Shown: one piece after another, positions 11,101-20,300 of the stretch
Layout: every line of letters starts with the position of its first letter
Position numbering within the stretch: position 1 is the first letter of the stretch
Source of the DNA: Hypsibius dujardini
Lineage: Eukaryota > Tardigrada > Eutardigrada > Parachela > Hypsibiidae
Direction: 5' to 3'
Assembly (NCBI GenBank): GCA_001579985.1
Contig: LRSR01011911.1
Location: 1 to 32,019, forward strand
Length of the DNA stretch: 32,019 nt
Notes under the pieces: generated by a model
Told to the model about the DNA's origin: nothing
Databases searched by the model: none
What the model saw: the letters and a program-made list of their open reading frames with translations, nothing else
Program-made: the position numbers and the translations under genes

Positions 11101-13683
11101 CAACTAGAGAACGATAGGTATCCACAAATCGGTTTGCTTTTTGTGATCTCATCGGCGTAGACATTTTGGTGTGGATGTTTAAAAATGAAGTGCACATTTT
11201 TAGTGCACAATATGCGTCTCATTACAACAAAGAGCCGTGATTTGATATATGCGGATGACGGAAGGGTCAAAGAAGCGAAGGAAGGCTGACGATCATGAAT
11301 GATCTTGGAGAGCCAGAGAGAAGGAGTTCCAAAAGTGGACCATCATGTCTTCCGCCTTCATGCCGGAGCTTCCATTTCGCTGCGTGCCTTATTTTATTGT
11401 GCCACAGACTAACAACCGGCTGCCTGTTAGCTCCTCCGTCTCACCGGCTGGCATTCCGTCTCTCCGTCCGCCGTCTTTCTTCCTTCCTAAGATCAGCTTG
11501 CTGTCTCCTCACTCCGCCTGCTATCCAACATCTTTCAGTCTCTCTTCAAAAATCTAGACAGGAGTTCATCATGTGGATCTCCACATCTCCGTATTTTTTC
11601 TGCTTCTTCGTTTACCTTCAGTACATCCGCGGACCCTCCGATGTTGCCATAGGTCTTCGTTTCTGCTCCCATCCTTCCGTCTCTTTTCACACCTTTCCGC
11701 TTCTTCAAGCACCCGAGCGTCTTTTCTTTTACCCCCGTCTCTTCTATACCGCTCTTCTGTCACTACTTCCACCCGTCCGTCTCTTTTCCCACCATCCCCT
11801 CTCTTTTCCCACCATCCCCTCTCTTTCGTAGGCGTTTCGTCTCTTCCTCAACTCTTTCACTTTTCCAGCCGTTCTGCCTCTTCCCATACTATTCCGTCCC
11901 TTCTCATACTCTTCGGTTTCTTATCCCGTCTCTCCACCCATCCACCCACCCACCCGTCTCTTTTCACACCATTCCGTCCCTTCAGTTGGAAGGGTAGGTG
12001 AAAAAACGATACGCTAACGAAAGAGATGGAATAGTGGGAAACGAGACGAGCGGGTAGGAAAGAGATGCAAAGATGGTAGAAGAGACGGAAAGGTGAGAAA
12101 AAAGACGGAAGGGTAGGTATGGGAAGAGACGGGAAGGTAGGTGTTGAGCGAAAGGGTGGATGATAAGACGGAAGGGTGGGTGAAGAGACGAGACACCCTC
12201 TTTCAACCACTCTTCCGTTTGCTACCCAGCCTCTCGTCTCTTTTCCCGGCCTTTCGTCTCTTCCCATAGCCAACCGTCTGTTCTTCCACCCTTCTGTCTA
12301 TTTTCTCACACTTCTTTCTCTTGTCACATCCTTCCATCTATTTCCCCCTCCTTCCGTCTCTCCCTCCACCCTTCTGCCTCGTCCGACCGTGCCCTTTATC
12401 TACAGGGTAGTGAATCTCCTTACCTTCGGCGGTACGCTCCCCGGTGCCGGTGTACCGAGACGCCGAACCGCACGTCATTCGTGCATCACAGTCCGCGTTC
12501 TTGCTGCACCTTTGCCAGTTTTTATTGCGGCCTGTTTCCCCCAGCACCTGGGTATAACACCACGCCCCGTCCGCTCCGGTGGGGAACTTTTCGTAGCTCC
12601 AGCACCAGCCCGTCGGTTCGAAAGTTTGGGGCATGTCAAAGACGCAGCCACAACCACCGCCGGTGAAGGTATCGCACGGACTGGGCACGGTCGGACGAGG
12701 ACCTTCCTCGGCCACACCGCCGCCGCCGCCGCCCTCCTGGTCACCGCCCTTATCGGGCGCGTCTGTGGACTGCCCTTGCGGTTGGAGGGTTGTAGTTCCG
12801 TTGATGTTGTCGTAGACATTGCTATAGTAATCAGCAGTCACTGTTCTCCAACCTGGGATCATTCGGGAGAAAATACATGCCGTTTGGTTACAGGGAAAAA
12901 AACCAGTAGAAATTGGAAAACAAATATTCTCACTTGAGAGGATTTTCAAAGGGGCACCGCAAATGTTTCCATTTTATTTTATGATAAGTTCGGTATTAGT
13001 AATGATTTTTGAAATTTTATTTCATCTCTGAGTAGCAAAGATCAAGAACTTTTTTTGCGATATTTAAAAGTCTGGAAAACACTCGAAGATTCACGTTTCC
13101 TAATTCTGACAGCAAAAATTTCGATTTTTGAACAAATTTGATTTGATAATTTGTAAGTTTCCCACTCAAAATTCAGTTAGGAGTCGATTGGTAGCATCAG
13201 AATCGTTTTTCGGTGCAAGGGGGCGGAGCTATAAGCTATTCTCTAGCCCCAGCGGAAACATCCAAGGGATATTCCAGGAATGATTTATAACTCCGCCCCT
13301 CCATATCTGAAAACAATTCTGCTGATATCAATCGATTAAAAATTGAATTTAAAGTGGGCATGTAAAATATCATAAAATGAAACCATTAAAATCGATTTTT
13401 TTGGTATTTTTACAGTCAAAATAAGGACAAAGGTCCTTTCTAGGAATCTTCCGGCGCTTTCCAAACTTTGAAATTTCGCCAAAACAATCTTAAAGCTACG
13501 CAGATGGGATAAATTTCATATATTATTAAAATACTGAAGTTATTGAAGAAAGACATTTTGCGAGATCCCTCTGAAAAACGAATGTCTTGGATAAGACTTA
13601 TTGTTCAATATAGGAACTAGAACACAGTTTCACTACTCACATATAGCCATGCAAAATAGAAGCGCAAGGGCAGAAGTGGGCAT
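4934..13683 (-). CDS. Secreted protein: three 8-Cys GWCW repeats + CAP domain + ShK-like tail
   Basis: Nine exons, phases consistent throughout: 13641-13683, 12424-12852, 10729-10995, 10215-10511, 9525-9797, 6542-6693, 6034-6122, 5463-5581 and 4934-5079 (stop 4934-4936). About 604 residues. Exon 1 is a signal peptide (MPTSALALLFCMAI). Exons 2-4 each encode one repeat of the pattern RPTxPTPC...CGC...GWCWSY...WCWTQ...NWQRC..DADCDxRMTC (eight Cys) and are bounded by phase-1 introns, so they look like tandem exon duplicates. Exons 5-7 encode a CAP domain: VTNEIRRLVKG (the usual HN is TN), AQAWADTCKGGHGF, FGQNIARG, GHYAVQVYAEVAIMGCG (the usual VVW is altered) and FICHHC. Exons 8-9 give a Cys-rich hinge and a six-Cys ShK-like end. 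CAP proteins are extracellular; the job of this one is unknown. The first-exon assignment is by phase and consensus only. Confidence 0.8.
5464..5616 (-). other. CAP exon 8 acceptor choice
   Basis: Two acceptors precede CAP exon 8. The upstream one (CCAG, at 5618-5617) would complete a TAA stop with the two bases left over from exon 7. The downstream one (TTGCAG, ending at 5582) keeps the frame open (TA plus C gives Tyr). I therefore start exon 8 at 5581. The upstream site could still be used to make a protein truncated just after the CAP domain. Confidence 0.35.
7661..7668 (+). promoter_or_regulatory. TATA box of the nested chitin-binding gene
   Basis: TATATAAA lies 89 bases upstream of the ATG, followed at a suitable distance by an initiator-like TTCAGAC (about 7679-7685). 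The same element is conserved in the duplicate gene (23639-23646 on the other strand), which supports a TATA-driven promoter. Confidence 0.65.
7757..8567 (+). CDS. Secreted CBM14 (peritrophin-A) chitin-binding protein, nested copy
   Basis: Four exons: 7757-8086, 8256-8277 (a 22-base microexon), 8364-8461 and 8544-8567; 157 residues. The signal peptide is MQASLIVLAAVLGVALAAG. Then comes a short linker (VPKVWDALAKLRGKGALTAE) and one type-2 chitin-binding domain with six cysteines spaced 16, 5, 10, 12 and 7 (IQCNPAKPGFYADT ... CQLFDRC ... ICP ... VCDWFFNVDC). This is the typical arthropod form of the domain, which binds chitin in cuticle or gut lining. A C-terminal extension ends in LDDQLVIA. 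The whole gene lies inside CAP intron 5 on the opposite strand. An AATAAA at 8762-8767 closes it. A nearly identical paralogue is at 22752-23551. Confidence 0.9.
8100..8167 (+). repeat. (CTGT)n array, intron 1 of the nested gene
   Basis: A CTGT/CTGCTTGT microsatellite starts 13 bases after the exon 1 donor (8087). The duplicate gene has a shorter version at the same place. Confidence 0.9.
8762..8767 (+). terminator. Poly(A) signal of the nested chitin-binding gene
   Basis: AATAAA about 195 bases after the stop. It is conserved in the duplicate (TTTATT at 22552-22557). Confidence 0.6.
9048..9462. other. AT-rich intron sequence
   Basis: Interior of CAP intron 5 downstream of the nested gene. 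It has no counterpart in the duplicated copy, and I see no gene or clear repeat in it. Confidence 0.4.
10557..10672. repeat. Degenerate (CTGT)n array in CAP intron 3
   Basis: CTGT/CTGTTTGT units on the + strand (ACAG-type in the sense of the CAP gene), occupying about half of the 217-base intron between exons 3 and 4, and starting some 55 bases past the 5' splice site. Confidence 0.85.
11390..12385. repeat. Pyrimidine-rich minisatellite with an internal strand switch
   Basis: Degenerate units of roughly 20-25 bases built on CCGTCTCTTTTCCCACC run along the + strand of CAP intron 2. From about 11988 to 12196 the same unit appears on the other strand (GAAGAGACGGAAGGGTGGG-like). From about 12197 it returns to the CT-rich orientation. 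The open frames here are low-complexity and not coding. Confidence 0.8.
12929..13590. mobile_element. Foldback element, copy 2 (fills CAP intron 1)
   Basis: An imperfect palindrome of about 660 bases. The left end GAGGATTTTCAAAGGGGCACC pairs with the right end near 13560-13575 (CCCTCTGAAAAACG). The centre holds AAGGGGGCGGAGCTATAA (13228) and ACTCCGCCCCTCC (13292) in opposite orientation. The arm sequence is related to copies 1, 3 and 4. CAP intron 1 spans 12853-13640, so the element is most of that intron. Confidence 0.6.
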
Positions 13684-13782
13684 TTTTTGATGCAGTGATG
13701 GAGAGACGACAGCAGAAATAGAAACACATATTGTAGAATGTTCAACACTACGTCCTTACCGGCTCCGTGCTATCGAACTGTC

Positions 13783-13838
13783 CACGTAGCACTGTCCACG
13801 TAGCATTGTCCACGTAGTACTTTGCACGTTGACCACGT
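13783..13838. promoter_or_regulatory. Cluster of five CACGT motifs upstream of the CAP gene
   Basis: CACGT occurs at 13783, 13797, 13811, 13825 and 13834. The first three lie in a perfect-register 14-base tandem repeat (TGTCCACGTAGCA-like). Read in the direction of the CAP gene this is TACGTGGACA, 100-155 bases upstream of its start codon. ACGTG cores are the known targets of bHLH-PAS factors (HIF, CLOCK, Trachealess families). A role here is inference. Confidence 0.45.
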
Positions 13839-14116
13839 TATGAAGTTGATGTCTGCACTCCGTACTTACCATACATAATTTGCTCTCTGCAGATGGCAAC
13901 ATGCACCTGCTTGTGGTAATGATGATCGTAGCCTAAGGCAACTAATGTTATCAAAGGTGAATCTCCTTCCTCCTGGTAGTGGAAAATATGATGAGCAAGC
14001 GAAGCATCGCTGTAATCCGTTCAGTAGACTACACAGTACCACGTACAGTGTAGGTGCTGTGCAGTGAAGTACGAGTGAGATGTTTCAGAAATTATCTCCA
14101 TACATGATTAGAGCAG

Positions 14117-14117
14117 C

Positions 14118-14165
<48 letters not shown>
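14117..14165. repeat. (CAGA)n array between the Rab5 and CAP genes
   Basis: A near-perfect CAGA/GACA microsatellite in the intergenic stretch 13684-14390. The rest of that stretch shows no gene. Confidence 0.95.
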
Positions 14166-14390
14166 TGGAGTGACTGGAAGATGAGGTTTGGAACAGTCAG
14201 TCATCTTTCGAAGCTTTTCCTGCCTCAATATAATAATTTAATATGCAGTATTAATAGAAAAGGCACAATTCAAAATACTGTCGAACGGGAACAAAATCAG
14301 CAAATCAAATTGAATAGAAAAGTACGCAATGAAATAAACAAATAAATAAAAAATTTTGAATAAAAATCACGTGCATCAATAAAAAAGGAT

Positions 14391-14396
14391 TTTATT
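14391..14396 (-). terminator. Poly(A) signal of the Rab5 gene
   Basis: TTTATT on the + strand (AATAAA in the sense of Rab5), about 40 bases past the stop codon. Confidence 0.65.
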
Positions 14397-14435
14397 CCCT
14401 GTTAAGACACTAATTCTCCAACTTTACACAGGGCC

Positions 14436-16081
14436 TCAACAGCATTTTTTCTTATTCTCCTCTACGGGCGCACCCATCTGCACGACATCGGCGTTCCTTC
14501 GTTCCGGGGGGCTCACGGACTTGGGCAGTTTCCGCGCCACCTCGGTAAAGATGTCTACCACATTCTGCGAGGTTTTGGCGGACGTCTCGAGGAAGATCAG
14601 TCCGTTATCGTTGGCGTACTTTGCGCCCTCCTCAAACTGCACCTTGCGTTGCCCCTCCAGGTCACACTTGTTGCCGGCCAGGGCGATGACGATGTTCGGC
14701 GCGGCCTGGCGTTGCAGTTCGCGGACCCACGTTTTAGCGCGTTCAAAGGATTCCGGACTGGTGATGTCGTACACGATGATGGATGCCTGTGCGCCGCGGT
14801 AGTACCTGCAAGGAGCAAAAACCGCAAGGTGAAAAAAATTCAGATTTAAAAAAAGTAGAAAGGAGAAGGACAGACAATCAGATGAGATTGATAGACAGAT
14901 AAAAGACAAACAGCCAAATAGACAGGCAGATAGACAGGTAAGCAGGCAGACAGTCAGACAGACAGACAGACAGATAGACAAACAGACAGATGAATAGACA
15001 GGCATACAGATAGCAAGGTAGGTATACAGAAAAACAAGCAGAAACAGGTGGACAAGAAAACAGGCAGACAGGAAGGCAGACAGATAGACAAACACATGCA
15101 TGCAGAGGATTAGGCAGACAGGCAGACAGACAGACAGACAGACAAACTGTCAAACGGACAGGCAGTCGTACATGGGAGCAAGACTGTGGTAGCGCTCCTG
15201 GCCGGCCGTATCCCATATTTCAAACTTGACCGTTGCGCTGTCGAGTTGTACGGACTGGGTGAGAAAAGCGGCTCCGATCGTGCTCTCCTGGTGTTCGTAA
15301 TAGTGGCCCTTGACGAAACGCAGCACCAAACTGCTCTTCCCCACCGCGGCTTCACCTGCCAAAAACGGAACAGTCAACGGTCAAGCCAACCAATAAATTT
15401 GAGTTTGATTAGATCATACTCGATAATATCAAAACGAAAGGAATTAAGCCAGGCCAATCAGTCAAATCAGCAAGAAATTATGAATAACCAAACTACGGTA
15501 AATCAACATATCAATCAACCAAAGGCTGTAATGAACATCATCGGGTCTCCTCAAATACCGCTTTACCTCGCGATTTCACAAAAATGATTTCTACTTCCAA
15601 TCGTCTAAAAGTTAAATGTACTATCTCACACAAGTGCTCATTTGGGCTCGAAAATCTCGTGTTCCTCTACGAAGCGTTAAAGATCCAGTAAAATCGAAAC
15701 CTAGCAGCAAAGTAATCAATCAAGTTAATCTAGTGAAGACAATAACGAAACAGGCCAAATCAACAATCAAGCACAAGTTCCAAAGCCAACTAAGCAATCA
15801 ATCAATTAAATCAAGCAAAAACTCAACAACCAAACAGATCAAATCAACAATCAAGCTAACGCTCTAATGAGAAACTTCCACATTCATAATGACAACTTTT
15901 ATAGCTTTTTTTGCACGCCATTCTTGCGTTAAAACCGTGCAGAAACAATTCCCTTACCTAGCAGCACTAATTTGAATTGATAAGTCTGGTTTCCGCCGGC
16001 CGTCCCGGCCACTCCATCGGGACGTCCTCCTCCTCCGGCGCTCCGTGACTGCTGCTTCCGTACTTTGGCGTTTTCCGACAT
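14436..16081 (-). CDS. Rab5: Rab5 small GTPase
   Basis: Three exons: 15958-16081, 15172-15355 and 14436-14805; 225 residues. It controls early endosome fusion and endocytic traffic. All GTP-binding motifs are present: GEAAVGKSS (P-loop; vertebrate Rab5 has GESAVGKSS), ESTIGAAF (switch I Thr), [20 protein letters not shown] (switch II), NKCD and ETSAK. The stretches [16 protein letters not shown] and [18 protein letters not shown] are diagnostic for Rab5 rather than other Rabs. The N-terminus is Gly-rich ([10 protein letters not shown]) and the C-terminus ends in KKKCC for double prenylation, without the residues that usually follow the two Cys. The start is the MSENAK methionine. It is divergent from the sulfatase gene. 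Confidence 0.95.
14868..15165. repeat. (CAGA)n-rich array filling Rab5 intron 2
   Basis: In the sense of the gene this is CTGT/CTGC, beginning within about 10 bases of the 5' splice site (15171) and covering most of the 366-base intron. Confidence 0.9.
15400..15867. repeat. CAA/AATCAA-rich degenerate repeat in Rab5 intron 1
   Basis: Rab5 intron 1 (15356-15957) is dominated by loosely repeated AATCAA, CAAATCAACAATCAAGC and similar words. The open frames across it are low-complexity and not coding. Confidence 0.5.
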
Positions 16082-17301
16082 GACCGCCTTCCCTGACGCC
16101 CTCACTCTAACAGGACAATCCAACCACCACTCAATTAGGAACGTATCCTCTGCAGGCGGTAATATCAAAGAGAGTCAAGATAAGAAGCCAGAAGTAAAAC
16201 AACCGGTCACGTTTTTAGGATGTCCCAAAACAGTGGCAACATTTCCCGCACAATCTTCTCTTACCTCAGCAGTAGGTGGATGTGTGCCCTTCAACAGCGA
16301 TAATGCTTCTCCGCGGCGGATATCAAAATAGAACGGACTTTGATGCCGAGGAAAGATTGGGGAGATATTTGTCGGTTACGAGTTCCACTTGTTGCGTGGC
16401 TGGAAAGTGATCAGCTCATCTCCGGCTTGATTGCTTGATTTAATCAATAATCGCTCTTTCAGTTCGATTAACATGCCCGTGTTCTTTGATTAGCTGCACA
16501 CTGTTCGCATTTTTAACACTGGTGCGTTCCTTCTAAAAAGCATAACGATTCATGATTCACAGCCTTCACGGGACATTTAAAGTCGGTTCTCCCTATTAGT
16601 TTTGTAATTAACTAAGAGTTGGAGCTAAAGATTTAGTTACTTTTAGTACAGTTTTACTCAAATTATCAGACCAATTTTTGTTTTCCTTTTGAGTTTCTTT
16701 ATCTCCAGTTCAATTTGTTCATGAACTGAACATTTTAGTTTAGTTTTTTTAGCCAACTAAAAAACTAAAGCTAAGAATTTAGTCACTAAAAATTTCATTT
16801 TAGTTTTAGTTTAGTTATTTTAGGTTAGTTTGGTGTGATTTTGCTTATATTATACTTATACTTATACTTATCATGTCGGGCAGAGCAGAGGTCTTGCATG
16901 GCAATCATACGGCCAGGTCACCGACTGCACTTGCCTGTCACTTTTCAGGCCCTGAACATTGATATAAAAGTTGAATTTGCACATGTATTCCCAGAACAAC
17001 ACGGTGCTGCTGTGTGTTTTTATTTGCTTACTTAATATCGTACTGTAGTGTACTGTGTACACTTAGCCTGATAGAGTCACGCATTTTCTGCCGTTGAGAA
17101 AGACACACGCTAATCAATTGACGGTGCTGTTCTACCAGCGCTGTGAGTTCTTGAACAAACTCAAAAATTGTGTATTGCTCCCGTTTTATTGATGCATTTG
17201 CAAATACATCTGGCCTTGAGTATCCATTGTTCCAAAACGAATCCTGGGATTTACGGTTGGCCTTGGCTTTTTACTGTAGCAGAACTCTGATGTATTAAGA
17301 C
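16082..17301. other. Divergent promoter region between Rab5 and the sulfatase
   Basis: About 1.2 kb separating two divergently transcribed genes. It contains a TTTAGTT/AACTAAA-rich stretch at 16600-16830, several pairs of which are mutually complementary, and an (ACTTAT)n run at about 16850-16872. No TATA box stands out for either gene. Confidence 0.5.
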
Positions 17302-20300
17302 ATGGCGATCTCGAGCGATAGCACGACCGTTCTAACTGGATCAACTGGTACCAGGCATCCCGACGATATTGCCTTCTCCAGCAAATGCACCAAGCAAAAC
17401 ATTTGTTACAGCATCGTCGTGATAGTCTTCACAACCGGGGTCGTGATGGGAATCTTAGGTCTGTATTTTTACAACTGGCGGTCTCAACAACCTGGGACGC
17501 CGGTGGAGCCTGAGTCGGAACCGTATGGACCATCAAATGGACCCCCAAACATTGTTCTGCTCATTTTGGACGATTTGGCAAGTCCTAAATACATCATGGA
17601 GAAAGAAGAGAAAAAAGACAGACAAGCAAACATGCAAAAAGGCAGGCAAGCAAATAGACAGGCAAGTAGGCATCCAGACAGAGAGGCAGACAGAGAGACA
17701 GAGAGACAGACGGATGGGCGGATAGGCTTTCAGAGTGGCAAGCAAAAGACAGGCAAACACCATTTATACCTTATCGTGTTGAATCGTGGACGTGACTCTA
17801 ACTCCTTGTGGTAGGGTCATGCGGATATCGGGTATTCAGAAGGTAGCCTGCAAACGCCGACACCTAATATTGACCGACTAGCCTGGGACGGGATCATCTT
17901 GAATCGCCACTACACGCATCCGGTGTGCAGTCCGACGCGTTCAGCTCTCCTCACTGGGAAATATGCCTTTCAAGTGGGTTAGTCTCCAATACATAGTGTG
18001 ACCGCCCTCCCCCCACCCATCTTGATCTCCAGTTGTGTGGGGCATAAAAGTATCGTAATTTGTTATTTCAGGCATCAGCAACCCTAGCTCTCCGGGAGAA
18101 CCGTACGGAATTCCTCTACAGTTCAAACTGCTGCCACAGTACCTGAAGGACTTGAACTATAACACTTACATGCTTGGAAAGGTCCGTCGAAGTTAAATGA
18201 CTTTATTCCACATATGTACTACAGCTAGATTATAACGTTCATCTCCGCTTGCCTTTCCGTCGGGCAGTGGCATGTTGGAGCCCATACGAGAGCTTTTTTC
18301 CCAGGTACAACCAGTGTCACCTTTTGACCAAACTTGACTTACTTTGAGTGATTTTCACAGGTGGATTTCAAATGTTTCTATGTTTTTTTCTAAATTAGAC
18401 CAATATTGAGGATGCTTTAAAAAAATATTAAATCGGAGAATCTCCAAGAAAGTTTTTTACGGAGTTACGAAAACACTGAGATAATCTTCCTTGATCTTCA
18501 TTGTGAAAATGGCGATTCATCGAAATGAACTAAACATGTTTATTTTACTCTGTAATGCTATCCCATTTCAAATTTCCTTGGAAATCCATTGGCATTAACC
18601 AAATATTTTTCGGACATCAGGGGGCGGAGCTGCATGCCAATTCTGGAAGGCTTCAGTGGAATTTTCGTTTCTTTTTAAAAACTGTCCATAGCTCCGCCCC
18701 ATTATCTCCGCAAAATATTTGGTTGCTTCCCATCAATTTCAAATAAAATTTCGGATAGAACAGTTTTAAAATAATCCCATTTAGTGCATTTGGAATAATC
18801 GCCATTTTTATAGTGAAAATCAAGCAAAACGGAATATTTCAGTGTTTTCAAAACTCTGAAATTTCGTGAAAAAATTTCTCGGAGATTCGTTAATCAATTA
18901 CATTTTTTAAATCATCATTAATACTGTACTGATTAAGAAGAAAAATTAGAGATGTTTTGAAATCCGTCTCTGAAAATCGCCCTGAGTAAGTCGCCTGTAA
19001 TGTTACTGGCTCATCTGGCAGGTGCTCGTGGATTTGATTACTGGCTCGGGTACATGGAAGGAGAAGTGCATCCATTTGACTATACTACGGGATGGGTAGG
19101 CTTTCTGTAGGCCAATTGGCGGGTTTAAATTCACATCCATTTGTACGATGTAGCTCGCACCAGAAGTCAATAGAAGCGGTCGCAATCTCTACGAAAACGG
19201 CCTCCAAGTGGCGGAGAGCTGCACCAACAACCACTACCTTCCGCACATGCTGACGGAGAAATTTGAACAAATTGTCCACAACAACGGCGCTGAGCACTCC
19301 AAGCCGTTCTTTGTCTATTTCGCGTCCCCACTGCCCAAAGCTAACAGTGAGGCAAATGGAACATATCGGGTGAATCGCCAGTTCGTTATGCCGCAGTATT
19401 TATCTCGACCTTCGGTTCGAGCTATGGACAACGAGCACTTTGGTCGAAAACAACAGATGGGTACTATTCGTTGTCTGTCTGTTTGTCTCTCTGTCTCTCT
19501 GTCTGTCTGTCTGTCTGACTGCCTGAGTATCTGCCACCATGTCTGCATATCTGTTTTTGGGGAGGTCTGGTCTGACTGATTACTGTCTGTAGGTCAGATC
19601 CAGGCCTTGGACGAGCAAGTCAAACGTATCAAAGAGGCGTTAGAGTGTAAAGGCGTCCTCAACAAAACGATCATCATTTTTATGTCCGATAACGGAGCAG
19701 CGCCAATGGTGCTTCCAACAATCCACGTCAACCACGGAAGCAACTGGCCGCTTCGAATGTTCCGAGGTTCTCCGTTTGAAGGCGGGGTGCGAAATCTAGC
19801 CTTCATTTGGTCGAAACTTTTAAAAAAAAAGGGGATTGTTACGGACCAGCTGTTTCATGTTGCGGATTGGCTTCCAACGCTGTACGAGGCAGCTGGAGGA
19901 AATGTCAGCGACCTGCCCAATTTGACAGGCATCAGTCAGTGGACATCCTTAAAGGAGGGCACAAAGAAGGGTGACCGAACTGAGCTTGTGGCTCTTATTA
20001 ACCCTGTAAGAAACGTTTTCGGATTTGTCTACCAGGAACCGGGTTCAGGGACTCTGTACAAAATTGTCGGAGGACCTGGTAGCAGCCATATCACCGGCTG
20101 GTGAGTATTAAGTACAGCCAGAAAATATACTGACTGACAAGGGATCTATTACCAGTGTAACATTCAGATCGAGAGCTGTCTCCTCTCCTGAAAACTAGAT
20201 CACTTAACAAGATTTAAAAAACATGGCCCGCGGCAGTGGGGCCTTCATTGAATAGAGAAAATTCAGGGAGATTTATTTTGCGTCAGACCAGCGCCGGCAT

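Noticed and set aside
11295-12273. Long open frames on both strands in the CT-rich region
   Set aside because: They are translations of the minisatellite (Ser/Pro/Leu/Phe-rich on one strand, Arg/Glu-rich on the other) and lie inside CAP intron 2.
14117-14165. Possible CRISPR-like or satellite array
   Set aside because: A plain tetranucleotide microsatellite without spacers.
14521-14849. Plus-strand open frames over Rab5 exon 3
   Set aside because: Shadows of the Rab5 coding exon; no independent features.
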